A stretch of DNA of 64,000 bases, from assembly GCA_029931535.1 (NCBI GenBank), contig JAQPZY010001561.1:3396001-3460000 (forward strand), written 5' to 3'. This document shows, one piece after another, positions 44,968 through 56,927 of this stretch. How positions within the stretch are numbered: the first letter of the stretch is position 1; each line of letters begins with the position of its first letter. A program made the position numbers and the translations under genes. The notes under the pieces are model-generated. The model saw only the letters and a list, made by a program, of their open reading frames with translations, searched no databases and was not told the DNA's origin. This stretch comes from Margaritifera margaritifera. Taxonomy: Eukaryota > Mollusca > Bivalvia > Unionida > Margaritiferidae.

Positions 44968-45356
44968 TGTTTTGCATAGGATACAATTTTAATTTATTTT
45001 TTTAAGTAAGAAAATTAAAAAAAAACTTGTTCAGTTATCACCAATCTGCATCTTTTCTCGCAAGACTCCAATTTCCGCTGCCTTAAATTGGTCAATTAGT
45101 ATATTTCTATGGAAACCAGTTCACTTTTTCGCAAGAACATAATTCAATACTCGGTTTGCAGATGACAACATGAAATCTTCCTCGTGGCCAAATATGACAC
45201 TCTGAGCAGAAAAGCAAATTGCGGCAGAGTGGAAAACTGCAGAAATGTCTGGACTTAAATCAATAACCCCATCTTTATACATATTTCTCAGATATTTGAT
45301 ACTATCTCAGTCTTATATATCATTATTTTCAGGAAAGGGGCAGGGGGTTTATGGTT

Positions 45357-45357
<1 letters not shown>
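44968..45357. other. No gene seen
   Basis: AT-rich sequence. The 73-codon frame at 45245-45466 runs into the TA tract and is not supported. Confidence 0.45.

Positions 45358-45437
<80 letters not shown>
45358..45437. repeat. (TA)n microsatellite
   Basis: TA tract of about 79 bases. Confidence 0.97.
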
Positions 45438-45440
<3 letters not shown>

Positions 45441-45957
45441 GAATATTAGTTTCCAGACCATCATAATGTATTGTGGCCCGCAGTAGAAGTTTTATAACTT
45501 GACATCTGCTTAACATGTTACATTTTTAGATTTGACTTAAGTATATTATATTTTCCTATATATCCCCGAAGAAACTCTATTGAGGTTTTATAGCCTATCA
45601 TGTTAAAAAGTTTATTTTCCGGAATCCACTCTTTGACTTACAAGAAATCAGATACAAAGTTACTAACATCCAGAGTTATTTGAAATGGTCGCCCGTCCAT
45701 TTTTTATGTCGACAGTAGGTCATGTCATAACAACTTGTTTCTGCTTTAGATAAGTAATATTTTAATTGAGCTTAAAGGTATGAAACATAATTGAGAGAGG
45801 CAAGGCCAAGTGCCACAGCTACTAACTACGCAATGTGTTTGTTCTTTATATAACACAGCATTTTATGAAGGCTTCTATTCCAATCTTTTATTTAAAAAAA
45901 TTATTTGTTTTAAAGCAAATTTTTAATCATAACACTTGCAAAATGTTGTATATGAAA
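45438..45957. other. No gene seen
   Basis: AT-rich sequence without recognised features. Confidence 0.5.
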
Positions 45958-46304
45958 ATACCAGTACGTTTGCTTGCCCCCCCCCCCCCTCCAATGTTTG
46001 TACTTGAAATCACCACTAGATCTGATTGCCCCTAAATGCTTGTACACGAAAACACCACTAACTCTGCTTGCCCCCCAAAATGTTTGTGTGTGAAGTCACA
46101 ACTAAGCCTGATTGTCTCCAGAATGTTTGTACATGAAAACACCACTAAGTCTGATTGCCCCTCAAAAATGTTTGTACGTGAAAACACCACTAAGTTTGCT
46201 TCCCCCCCCCCCCCCCCATATTTGTACGTGAAATCACTACTAGGTCTGATTGCCCCCAACATGTTTGTACATGAAAACACCACTAAGTCTGATTGTCCCC
46301 CATT
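45958..46304. repeat. ~42- to 51-bp minisatellite with variable poly-C tracts, about 7 copies
   Basis: Units contain ATGTTTGTACATGAAAACAC, CACTAAGTCTGATTG and a C run whose length varies from 3 to about 17 (longest at about 45979-45989 and 46203-46218). The C run accounts for most of the length difference between units. The 115-codon plus and 83-codon minus frames over it are repeat artefacts. Confidence 0.92.
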
Positions 46305-48090
46305 ACCTATAAGTGGTTTGTTTACTTCCAGTAAACGATATTATTTCTATGATGTTATGCTGTGGAATCCACCTATTCCTTGAACACGCCACCTTTGTTC
46401 CATAATGTCTATTGAATTTGTGCACGCAACCCTGGGCCAGAAGTCCCTGGCTAGTCGGAAACCTTAGATAAACAAAACCTTTATAGGTCTTGCCATCGGG
46501 AAGTGATAATTTTATGTAATCCAATAAGACAGCAACGCCATTTTAATACTTACACCAATTAGCATACAAAAGAGACATGAATATATAGAAACGACAATAT
46601 TCACTAATCAGCTAATGATAAGGGATTCAAGATAACTTGCTACACATAAATGCTGTGTGGCTAGGGACTTCTTGGCTGTGTGGCTAGCAGCTCTTGGGGC
46701 TTCTGGAGTCCTCTGCACTATTTTAAGATAACTTATGAAGTACTGTATTGCTACATGTTGCCATAAAATGGTTGATCACCGCCTCGAAGTCGTCGTTACC
46801 TGAATCATTAAAATGTATAAAAATCTTACTTTCCTTCAAAAATAAACTTGGTGATATTGTGTACTAATACCTTTACTTGATTTTCTTCTAAATAATTAAA
46901 TTAATGCAAAGACATCCTTAAGCGTTATTTTAATTTTCATCGCACGAAATCTACTACATGCTTATTATGATACAATTATATTCCTCTTCATAAACAAGTA
47001 TAAATGAGTCAAATTAGTCAAATTATGTAAACGCAGTAAAGTCTCAATATTTATGACAAAATTGGATATCCCAAGTTTGTAACACGGACACATATTTTAA
47101 ATAGTGTGAACACTGATCACACGGATGGGTTTGCCAAAATTACTCAGATTGAAGAAAACTACAGGACACGTGTCTTTAAATTAATTAAATTTTTTAACGG
47201 CCTCAGACATACAGTAGTGATACTTGCAATTAATACTATAATTGCTGTGTAAATATCAAGAAATCTCTGGAGGTCGGCACTTTTAATTATATGATTTCTC
47301 ATTTTGCTGTTTTCTGATTGGTTCAATCTCTTGAAGCTGTCTTTACTAATATAACATTATTAACTTTTGATGAAGTAAATACAAAGATTATCAACTTCAT
47401 ACAAGTTATATTTATTGAGGCCTACGGCCTAAGTGAATATTTTTTTTTCGCGGGGGCGTGGGGGCTGGTTGATAAATCCTTGCGTCAACCCGAATTAAAA
47501 GTGAGGAATTGTTATATTATATGACTTTTAATTTCCTACGTTATTTTCCACATTTATGGTACTAGGACAAGGCCTGATTAAGTTTGAAGTGTACGCCAAA
47601 TGAAACTGCATAGCACAAGTTCAAGAACAATTGAATCTTTAGATCATTATATTAAATGCTAATATAATTTAAATGGTTGAAATAATAATAATTTAAAACA
47701 AAATACAATTAAAATAAAGATAAGTAGTTAACGTCAACATATTGTATTTCTAACGATACTTTCCAGTGCGAACATATTCAGTTCAAATGCAAGTAAAAGA
47801 AGAATAAATTAGGAGCAGACGAACGAAGAGGCAGACAGACGTACGGACGCGCGAAAAAATTCAGTTATATATAAATTATGCGTGATGTACACTTAAGTAC
47901 GTTTGCCTCTAAACAGAATACTTACTTCTCGTCGTCAGTAAACCAAGTCCAAGCTTTTACCCAGCCTTTGACTGTCAGAATCTCGGAACCGTCAGGCGAG
48001 GGTGTGAAATCTTGTATCATCATCGGGTACTTATGTTAGGTTGCTTTAGTGTGTTATCTTTGTTTCTTTTGCTATATTATATAACTCCTT
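46305..48090. other. No gene seen
   Basis: AT-rich sequence of 1.8 kb without arrays. Minor structure: GCTGTGTGGCTAG occurs twice near 46651-46688. No open frame has a recognisable motif. Confidence 0.45.
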
Positions 48091-48357
48091 CATAACAACC
48101 TTAGGGGCCCCATGTGGCTGAGTGGTCTAAGGCGCTCGCCTTTACAGATCACTGACATCTCACCTCTGTCCGCGTGGGTTCGAGTCTCGGGCTCGGCCAA
48201 CGTGGGTATGTGAGAAAGCTTTCCAGTAGCTTCCCGTGGGTTGGTGGTTCTTCCCGGGTTTTCTCAGGTTCTTCCTCCACCAGATATTTTGGCTGCCATG
48301 TTATCATGTGCTGAAAAATGGCGTTAAATCCATAGCAACAACAACATAACAACCTTA
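48091..48357 (+). mobile_element. tRNA-Leu/Ser-like SINE, copy 3, with 13-bp TSD
   Basis: The body at 48104-48344 reads GTGGCTGAGTGGTCTAAGGC (box A), GGGTTCGAGTCTC (box B, 48176-48188), GTATGTGAGAAAGCTTTC, GGTGGTTCTTCCCGGG and TGTGCTGAAAAATGGCGTTA, and ends in a CAA tail (AGCAACAACAA). Exact CATAACAACCTTA copies at 48091-48103 and 48345-48357 are the target-site duplication. Of the three copies this has the longest duplication. Confidence 0.95.
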
Positions 48358-49070
48358 CGTTCTTGATATCATTTTGGTAACTGTTCGACCTTTGAACAGA
48401 TTATGAACAGTGGTACTCATTTATGGATTGATGCGGTAGTAAGAACCGAAACGTTATCACTTTAAAGTATCGCCTTTCTTTCCTGTAAATGACTAACTGT
48501 CTACGAAATCCACAGATCGCCACAGGGGACTTGTCTATATGGGAAATCGGTAGGAAAGTATATGTCTAAATTGGAGAAGGAAGTCACTGCAGTGTGCGGG
48601 CTTAAATGTCTCGCTTTTTGGTACTCTTTCTTTGATAGCTGCAACTACCGGTCATATTGGTAGTAGAAGGGACAAAATGACTAATACTGTGTAAGTAGTA
48701 AAGTAGCAACATTTCATTTATGGCTTCATTATATTTTGTTTTGAAAACTTGGTGGGGGCGGGGGGTAAAGGATAGGGGGCTGTAAAGCAGCATTTTGAAT
48801 ATCTGTAATTTCAAATTTTGAGGTTGGCTGATTAAAGTTAATTTTTGCGGTTGTAAACAAAACTCAGACAAGAGTTAACACATTATAAAAGTTATATTGA
48901 CTTTTTAAAAAGCATGTCATTGTCATTTTAAATGATAATAATAAATTGTTTTTAACAGTTACAATTGCCAGGCATGGTCGGGCAACTAAGCACTGTAACT
49001 CCAGCTTGACGAAAAAAATCACGCATTTTCACTGGGTTTGTTGTAGCAGTCTTTCTATGCTAATACTACA
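48358..49070. other. No gene seen
   Basis: AT-rich sequence with a G-rich patch near 48750-48780. The minus frame at 48602-48871 is unrecognised. Confidence 0.45.
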
Positions 49071-49171
49071 AAAAATTAGACCACTTACAAAATGACCACT
49101 TATTACGGTATTGACAATAAAAAATTAGACCACTTTACAAAATTACCGCTTATTACGGTATTGACAGTAAA
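49071..49171. repeat. 49-bp direct duplication
   Basis: Two copies containing AAAAATTAGACCACTT, ACAAAAT and CTTATTACGGTATTGAC. Confidence 0.9.
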
Positions 49172-50228
49172 AATGTTTTGTATAATTAAAAAATTGTTCA
49201 GCATAAGTAATTCGAATAATAGGAGTTGTTTGTGGTGGCTGAAGTCGTATTCTATTAAGCGTTGCAGTAGTAGAAGTAGGGACTTTTCAGATCGAAATCA
49301 ATTGCAGAGTTTTCCGCAATTTTTGGCAATTCTTTTGTGGACTTGGACAGAGATGGAATTTTAAAGATATCTTTGAAAATGTGATAATTTTGAAAAAAAA
49401 AAAATATTTTGCTGCTCCAAAAGTGCACATGTACATATTATTCCGTGAACAAAGATGTAATTGTCGCATACTCTATGCTTTATAAAAAAGATGGTCTAAC
49501 CAATCCCTCGCATGCACTCGACAGGCAACTGATTTCCCCCCAAAAAACGAAAATTTCCGGATTTAAAAAAAATATTTGTAGTCATCAGGACTTTTGCATT
49601 ATTGCTTTGCTGATACTTCCATCGAGTCAGCAGTCTTTGTGCTTGTATTTTCCCACTGAAGTTGGTTTTGTATCAGTTTGATTTTTCCACTAAATATCTG
49701 ATCATGAGACGCATCTTAAATATGAATATAATGATTAACGGCATGCCTACAACTGTCTCCCACACATAAATCCCAGTTACAACTGGAGTCAAATGAAAGC
49801 AAATGGTATATTTATTGCCTACCTCTCGCTCTCTCTTTCTCTTTCTCTCTCTCTCGCTCTGCAATATCGAATACAGGAATTCTGAATACCAAGTTTGAAC
49901 TCTCTCAAAATTTAAAGATCAATGTTCGCAAGTAAACGATGGCTTTGTTGATCACACTAGCTTAGTACAAGGCGTGCCAACCAAAAATGTGGAAACTATT
50001 CACAAATGCCAACATAGTTTTATCCCCGGTGTTTATATTGGTTATAAAAAGTAAGTCATTTTAGGGCCTTGACCCTTATTCAGGGTCCTTCAGCTGAATG
50101 CTACGACGCACATGTCAACTGGACTCTTGTTTAAGTCTAAGTGTCAATGTATATCACTCCATGCGTTTTGTGTAAACCGGCTTGCTTCAAAATCAAATTT
50201 ACAACAAAAGGTGGGACGGTTTCTAGAC

Positions 50229-50229
<1 letters not shown>
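49172..50229. other. No gene seen; CT-rich patch at 49826-49860
   Basis: AT-rich sequence with one pyrimidine-rich low-complexity patch. Short frames are unrecognised. Confidence 0.45.
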
Positions 50230-50279
<50 letters not shown>

Positions 50280-50288
50280 ACACACACA
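50230..50288. repeat. Compound microsatellite (CT)n-(CA)n
   Basis: CT tract of about 40 bases followed by a short CA tract. Confidence 0.95.
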
Positions 50289-50291
50289 CTG

Positions 50292-50784
50292 GCTTCATTA
50301 GACAATTGTGAATGTCAGTTGGTCTTATCAATCTTAAGTTTATGCATCTTGGGACCGACCATTTAATTTTCAGTGGGGGTAGCGGCTGGGATTATTTTGA
50401 GAAGAAATTTTCGGCCCTCAAATAGTTTTTAAAAAAAACACTCTTCCCTGGTTGAGAGAGAGAAAAAAAGGAACTGATTGTATCAATTTTGTTAGTTGAA
50501 AAAATAAGTTGTGGTGAAATAACATTTTAAAAAATATCGTGGTTCGTAAGAAAATGCCAGGTTACTCCCCCCCCCCATAAATTAATTGGTTGGTATCTTA
50601 TTGGATACCCATGCAATCTGATATGCTGTGATTCTGTCGACTCATTCGGATGGCTTTTATTGTGTCGAAGCTTTCAAATAACTATTAGGGCTCAGACAAC
50701 CAATTCATTTTTCTTAGATATCAGTGTCAACATTTGAGAAATTAAAACTATTTTGAGAACTAGATGTTCGAGTGCACACGTATA
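50292..50784. other. No gene seen; C run at 50567-50575
   Basis: AT-rich sequence. An 8- to 9-base C run is the only feature noticed. Confidence 0.45.
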
Positions 50785-51508
50785 ACGAGCCTGTAAATGT
50801 CACAAACAATGATAAATGTAAAAAGTAATATTTAATGGTGACATCGCATGTAAAATAACCGTTAAATGTCATAAAGTGAAATTTACCGGGAATATTAACG
50901 CCCGTAAATGTTACAAACACCGGTAAGAATTGTACCTAGAAATTGCGACATTTATTGGCAGTACAGTGTTTTAAATTTCAAGAATGTGTGATGTTGGTAT
51001 TACCACACTAATTAAGTTCCTTATATATTTCCTTAATTTTTCTCTATTTTTAATTAAATCCAATGTATTAGTTACAAGTTAAGATGCTTCAAGGCCATGT
51101 TACTTATATTAGAAACTAACCTAAAAAAAACCGACAAAAAAAATAGGTTATTTTGACCTTTCCGAAACGGGCCGATCACACCTGTGTGCTATGGCTATGT
51201 CATCTTATACAAAAGCCAAGAGGCTGAATTCAATAAACATTTTTATTTCCTGTTTACACTTTAATGCTGGCATCTATTTAATGCAAGTTACATTCTTCAC
51301 TGAAAATAGCAATGGCATTCTTTTTGCAAATGTCAAATCTCCAGGAAAAATCAGAGAACAAATATTATATGATTTTCTTACGGACTACAGTAACAGCTGA
51401 TCGGCCCAATTAGTTAAATGATACATGCAGCGGCCGTAAATCTCGCAAACGTCAGTAAATGTCTGAACGTCGTACTTTTACCGGCGTTTGTGGTAATTAC
51501 TGGCTCGC
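50785..51508. repeat. Element with imperfect ~42-bp terminal inverted repeats and internal GTAAATGT..CCGGTAA motifs
   Basis: The left end (50785-50826, ACGAGCCTGTAAATGTCACA..) and right end (51467-51508) are inverted repeats with about 29 of 42 matches, including CGAGCC and CACAAAC. GTAAATGTYRCAAAC and TTTACCGG motifs recur inside each end (50895-50935, 51435-51490). The interior (about 50950-51420) is AT-rich with no recognised frame. A palindrome with the same motif occurs at 52945-52999. Probably an old non-autonomous DNA element. The 69-codon frame at 51191-51400 is unassigned. Confidence 0.5.
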
Positions 51509-51642
51509 CACTCACTCGTAAAAGTCGAAATTAGATATTTACCAGTGACTCCGAAAGCACTGCTGCTAGTTAAGAAATAAACTATGGTATTTTATGTAGA
51601 CATGACATTCATCTTTTGATCTACCTACCTACCTACCCAATC

Positions 51643-51644
<2 letters not shown>

Positions 51645-51736
<92 letters not shown>
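51645..51736. repeat. (TA)n microsatellite
   Basis: TA tract of about 92 bases, preceded by a short (CTAC)n patch at 51620-51637. Confidence 0.97.
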
Positions 51737-51738
<2 letters not shown>

Positions 51739-51812
51739 AGAAAAGAAACCAAACTACTAAACATTTTTAGGGAAATCTTCAAATATAGATGGATATGCAT
51801 GGACCGACCGAC

Positions 51813-52588
51813 ATATAGATACATGTAAGTAGGTACAAATAGATACATGTAAGTAGGTACAGATAGATACATTTACATGTAAGTAGGTACAGATAAATAC
51901 ATTTACATGTAAGTAGGTACAGATAGATACATTTACATGTAAGTAGGTACAGATAGATACATGTAAGTAGGTACAGATAGATACATGTAAGTAGGTACAG
52001 ATAGATACATGTAAGTAGGTACAGATAGATACATGTAAGTAGGTACAAATAGATACATGTAAGTAGGTACAAATAGATACATGTAAGTAGGTACAGATAG
52101 ATACATGTAAGTAGGTACAGATAGATACATGTAAGTAGGTACAGATAGATACATGTAAGTAGGTACAGATAGATACATGTAAGTAGGTACAGATAGATAC
52201 ATGTAAGTAGGTACAGATAGATACATGTAAGTAGGTACAGATAGATACATGTAAGTAGGTACAAATAGATACATGTAAGTAGGTACAGATAGATACATGT
52301 AAGTAGGTACAGATAGATACATGTAAGTAGGTACAGATAGATACATTTACATGTAAGTAGGTACAGATAGATACATGTAAGTAGGTACAGATAGATACAT
52401 GTAAGTAGGTACAGATAGATACATGTAAGTAGGTACAGATAGATACATGTAAGTAGGTACAGATAGATACATGTAAGTAGGTACAGATAGATACATGTAA
52501 GTAGGTACAGATAGATACATGTAAGTAGGTACAGATAGATACATTTACATGTAAGTAGGTACAGATAGATACATGTAAGTAGGTATGT
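51813..52588. repeat. 24-bp minisatellite, about 31 copies
   Basis: Units of AGATAGATACATGTAAGTAG plus GTAC. A 30-bp variant with an extra ATTTAC (GATACATTTACATGTAAG) occurs at about 51868, 51898, 51928, 52343 and 52540. Because 24 and 30 are multiples of 3, long minus-strand frames (up to 161 codons) appear; they are artefacts. Confidence 0.97.
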
Positions 52589-52819
52589 AGGTAGACAAAG
52601 GTGATATACTAGTCATCCTCGTAAAATGTAGTACAAGAAAAACCGGCTACACGGTCACATGGGCTAAAGAAAACACAGACGGAAAAATAAATGACATGAA
52701 ATCCATAAAAGAGCTCACACAATGACACAAAGCCCTAACACAGTGAAACAATTTTATCTGAAGCAATATGGCATCTACCGTTAGGGCTGTACTTACTCAA
52801 CAGTCCTTATCCCAATTTG

Positions 52820-53005
52820 TGACATTTACAGTTGCAGTTTCAGCAATAAATGTCATAATTTAGTCCTTTTACTGGCAACACTGCTTTCAGAGTCGTCGGT
52901 AAATGTCATATTATGACACTTACTTGCATGAAAAGAGCCAGTAGATGTCACAAACGCCGGTAATTGTTACTTCATGACATTTACCGGCGTTTGTAACATC
53001 AACGG
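52820..53005. repeat. Palindromic CCGGTAA element
   Basis: Near-perfect hairpin: ATGTCACAAACGCCGGTAAT (from 52945) pairs with 52977-52999, 21 of 23 matches around a 9-nt loop. Upstream (52820-52935) there are diverged ATAAATGTCATAATTTAG and GGTAAATGTCATATTATGAC motifs of the same kind. It belongs with the motif family at 50785-51508. Confidence 0.75.
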
Positions 53006-53062
53006 GGAGTGCATATTTATATCATCATGGAATTTAGCGCACACGTTCCGAACAATATAATT

Positions 53063-53088
53063 GTTTTTTTTTTTTTTTTTTTTTTTTA
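53063..53088. repeat. Poly-T tract
   Basis: A run of about 25 Ts just left of the 50-bp minisatellite. It could be the reversed poly-A tail of a retroposed sequence, but nothing adjacent supports that. Confidence 0.9.
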
Positions 53089-53104
53089 GAGTATCAGCAA
53101 AACA

Positions 53105-53652
53105 GGGCACTTGCAAGAACTATCTTAATATATTGCCTCACACAGCGTGGGCACGGTGCATTGGCAAGAACTATCTTAATCTATTGCTTCACACAGCGTG
53201 GGCACGGCCATTGGCAAGAACTATCTTAATCTATTGCCTCACATAGCGTGGGCACGGGCATTGGCAAGAACTATCTTAATCTATTGCCTCACATAGCGTG
53301 GGCACGGGCATTGGCAAGAACTATCTTAATCTATTGCCTCACATAGCGTGGGCACGGCCATTGGCAAGAACTATCTTAATCTATTGCCTCACATAGCGTG
53401 GGCACGGGCATTGGCAAGAACTATCTTAATCTATTGCCTCACATAGCGTGGGCACGGCCATTGGCAAGAACTATCTTAATCTATTGCCTCACATAGCGTG
53501 GGCACGGGCATTGGCAAGAACTATCTTAATCTATTGCCTCACACAGCGTGGGCACGGGCATTGGCAAGAACTATCTTAATCTATTGCCTCACATAGCGTG
53601 GGCACGGGCATTGGCAAGAGGTATCTTAATCAATTAATAGTATGGGCACGGG
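53105..53652. repeat. 50-bp minisatellite, 11 copies
   Basis: Units contain CATTGGCAAGAACTATCTTA, ATCTATTGCCTCACATAGCG and TGGGCACGG. Edge units are more diverged (CTTGCAAGAAC at left; GAGGTATCTTAATCAATTAA at right), as is usual for arrays homogenised from the centre. Confidence 0.95.
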
Positions 53653-53860
53653 ATAGTTTTCTTCAGCCTGAAAGAAAAAAAATAATATTATACGTGTGCA
53701 AGGACTTGTTAAGAAGATGAAAACACTGGTGAAAGTATCAGAAAATACAAAGAATGAAAAAATAATTAAACTTTGATATTATAGCCATTGGCTCGATCCC
53801 GAATTAAAATTACGGTATTAAATGTTTAGTCCTATATAGAGATTGCTACCCTGCTCTATT

Positions 53861-53941
53861 TGACAGTTAGTGATCTTTGTCCATGTTCTAGTGGGAGAAA
53901 TGACAGTTAGTGATCTTTGTCCATGTTCTAGTGGGAGAAAT
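53861..53941. repeat. 40-bp direct duplication
   Basis: Two identical-looking copies of TGACAGTTAGTGATCTTTGT plus CCATGTTCTAGTGGGAGAAA. Confidence 0.95.
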
Positions 53942-53982
53942 AATCCCTGTCAAAATTCGTGTCAAAGCAAAGGCGTCTACAA

Positions 53983-54957
53983 ACATTACAATACTGATCT
54001 TTTAGTAGCTATAGCGACATTACAATACTGATCTTTTAGTAGCTATAGCGACATTACAATACTGATCTTTTAGTAGCTATGGCGACATTACAATATTGAT
54101 CTTTTAGTAGCTATAGCGACATTACAATACTGATCTTTTAGTAGTTATGGCGACATTACAATACTGATCTTTTAGTAGCTATAGCGACATTACAATACTG
54201 ATCTTTTAGTAGCTATAGCGACATTACAATACTGATCTTTTAGTAGCTATAGCGACATTGCAATACTGATATTTTAGTAGCTATAGCGACATTACAATAC
54301 TGATCTTTTAGTAGCTATAGCGACATTACAATACTGATCTTTTAGTAGCTATAGCGACATTACAATACTGATCTTTTAGTAGCTATAGCGACATTACAAT
54401 ACTGATCTTTTAGTAGCTATAGCGACATTACAATACTGATCTTTTAGTAGCTATAGCGACATTACAATACTGATCTTTTAGTAGCTATAGCGACATTACA
54501 ATACTGATCTTTTAGTAGCTATAGCGACATTACAATACTGATCTTTTAGTAGCTATAGCGACATTACAATATTGATACTTTTCTAGCTATAGCGACATTA
54601 CAATATTGAAACTTTTCTTGCTATAGCGACATTACAATATTTAAACTTTTCTAGCTATAGCGACATTACAATATTTAAACTTTTCTTGCTATAGCGACAT
54701 TACAATATTGATACTTTTCTAGCTATAGTCGACATTACAATATTGATACTTGTATAGCTATAGCGACATTACAATATTGATACTTGTATAGCTATAGTGA
54801 TATTACAATATTGATACTTGTATAGCTAGAGCGACATTACAATATTGTTACTTGTATAGCTATAGCGACATTACAATATTGATACTTGTATAGCTATAGT
54901 GACATTACAATATTTATACTTGTATAGCTATAGCGATATTAAAATACTGATATAGCA
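53983..54957. repeat. 34-bp minisatellite, about 28 copies, with a variant gradient
   Basis: Units contain ACATTACAATACTGATCTTT, TAGTAGCTATAGCG. Left of about 54560 units read CTGATCTTTTAGTAG. From about 54570 to 54720 they read TTGATACTTTTCTAG or TTTAAAC. From about 54740 to 54910 they read TTGATACTTGTATAG. The three blocks are ordered rather than mixed. Confidence 0.96.
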
Positions 54958-56603
54958 ATAATGTAAAATCTAAAATAGTTTCCAGATTCATTTCACATTC
55001 TGTGACACCTCTCAGTTCTTACAAAGCCATTTGATATCTGTCCATATCAATCTTTCCTCAATATTTAGAACTAAAATTTTAAGTTAAAAAACAAAAATAA
55101 GAAATCAAGCAATATACCCGTTGTTCATAGCGTATGTGTCAAAGGCGCTTATGCAATCTTTACAATGTAAAGTTGAAGACAATTTCAACATAGATAATGT
55201 GATCAATGTTCTTATATAAATCAGACCCCAACATCAGCCTTTGAGTTAAGCCTCGACTTGGGACATTTGATTGGTCAATTTTAGGTCAAACTTAAATTTG
55301 AGCCAATCAAATTGCTGGAATTTAGACTTTCCAGAACAGGTTAAATACACACTTGTACGATTACAATAAGGGAGATGAAACTTACGATAAAACACTGCTA
55401 TAACCATTCCAGCTTAAATTAGGCAGCGGCCAACCACCTCAACAGCTTTCAATACTTTCTTACAAAGGCAGTTTTCATTGATGTCAGCGATTACCTCAAT
55501 CACAAACACTTAAAACAAGACATTTTATTTCCGTCAATCTTATTTTTAAGTCGAAGCTGATATTCATTTTTTCTTACCATCGTAAAAATTAGATGTGTTT
55601 TTATAATTATTTTGCTAAGTAAATTGGATGTGTTTTTAATATTATTTTGCTAAGTAAATAAGATTTTAGGGAGTTTGAACAGGTGTGTGCTGCCTGAACG
55701 CATTTAACCGTCTGCATGATTTACCAATCAATAGGAATGTACATTGTTTAGAGGGAAGCATGCACATGCTACTGGTCAAAATCATGACATGCTACTGGTC
55801 AAAGTCATGACAGGAAAACTAGTCATAGTATAATTGACCTAATTCCTGGTATTAACCATTTTTCAGGTCTTTATTATAGGATTAGCATTATATACGTTAT
55901 TCATCATTATGCACGTATATGGATGACAATATTAAATACAATACTGAACACAACTGCCTTTATTAACTTAGGGATACCATATAATGGATCATTCTTATTG
56001 ATGTTATTTCTACGCGGTTGTAGTGGAAACTAACGGTTTATTTGTTACCTGTTTAAATGTTCCGGGTTTAGGGACAGAGGGGAAAACTACGTGTGTATGT
56101 ATTGATTTGTTGGGTTTTTTTGAAGGAAAAAATAAATTACAAAATTAGAAGCGTGTAATGTCATATACAATATTACATGCCACATTTTTGGCTTAATTTC
56201 AAATGATTCGGACACAGCTAAAATGTTGACAACTTTAAATACCAGACAGTATATAACGTCCAAATGATAAGAACGTTAAATCCTAAGGGACACTTGACTT
56301 CACTCATTATTTCTAACTCGGTGTATCAATATATACATTTAATTGCCTTGCCAAATTTTATTCTGGTGAATGGCAATATTGTTATAATTTATACTAATTG
56401 CAAATGCTCAAATTGCAAAACGATTACTTCACAAACACACTATATTTTCTGAAAAACTTGAAAATATACGGATATTGTTATTTTATATATAAAAGAACGG
56501 AAGCAAATAACCAATATTACCTGCAATCTTGGTCTACTTTATCTATTTCATCACAGCAGTAAAAACTCAGTGCGTATGCTGTTGTTGGTGTGACTAAATC
56601 ATG
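54958..56603. other. No gene seen; two small direct duplications
   Basis: A 35-bp duplication with GATGTGTTTTTA and ATTATTTTGCTAAGTAAAT lies at 55587-55660. A 23-bp duplication of CATGCTACTGGTCAAAATCA lies at 55765-55810. Otherwise AT-rich sequence without recognisable domains. Confidence 0.55.
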
Positions 56604-56927
56604 GTACGTTACATTTGCACAGTACGTCACATTTTCACAGTACGTTACATTTTCACAGTACGTTATATTTGCACAGTACGTCACATTTTCACAGTACGTT
56701 ACATTTTCACAGTACGTAACATTTTCACAGTACGTTACATTTTCACAGTACGTTACATTTGCACAGTACGTAACATTTTCACAGTACGTTACATTTTCAC
56801 AGTACGTTACATTTTCACAGTACGTTACATTTTCACAGTACGTTACATTTGCACAGTACGTAACATTTTCACAGTACGTTACATTTTCACAGTACGTTAC
56901 ATTTTCACAGTACGTTACATTTGCACC
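56604..56927. repeat. 18-bp minisatellite, 18 copies
   Basis: Units of CACAGTACGTTACATTTT. A TTTGCAC variant occurs at 56614, 56668, 56758, 56848 and 56920, that is 3, 5, 5 and 4 units apart. The unit is a multiple of 3, so plus and minus frames of 136 and 158 codons stay open. I treat them as artefacts. Confidence 0.96.

Noticed and set aside
36974..48344. Functional tRNA-Leu/Ser genes
   Set aside because: Box A and box B are present, but they are followed by SINE bodies with tails and target duplications, and the acceptor stems do not close.
51779..52544. Long Tyr/Leu-rich minus-strand frames over the 24-bp array
   Set aside because: Eight-residue repeats dictated by the 24-bp unit; no start context or flanking coding sequence.
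53063..53088. Poly-T as reversed poly-A tail of a processed pseudogene
   Set aside because: The adjacent sequence is a minisatellite with no gene-like content, and no target duplication was found.
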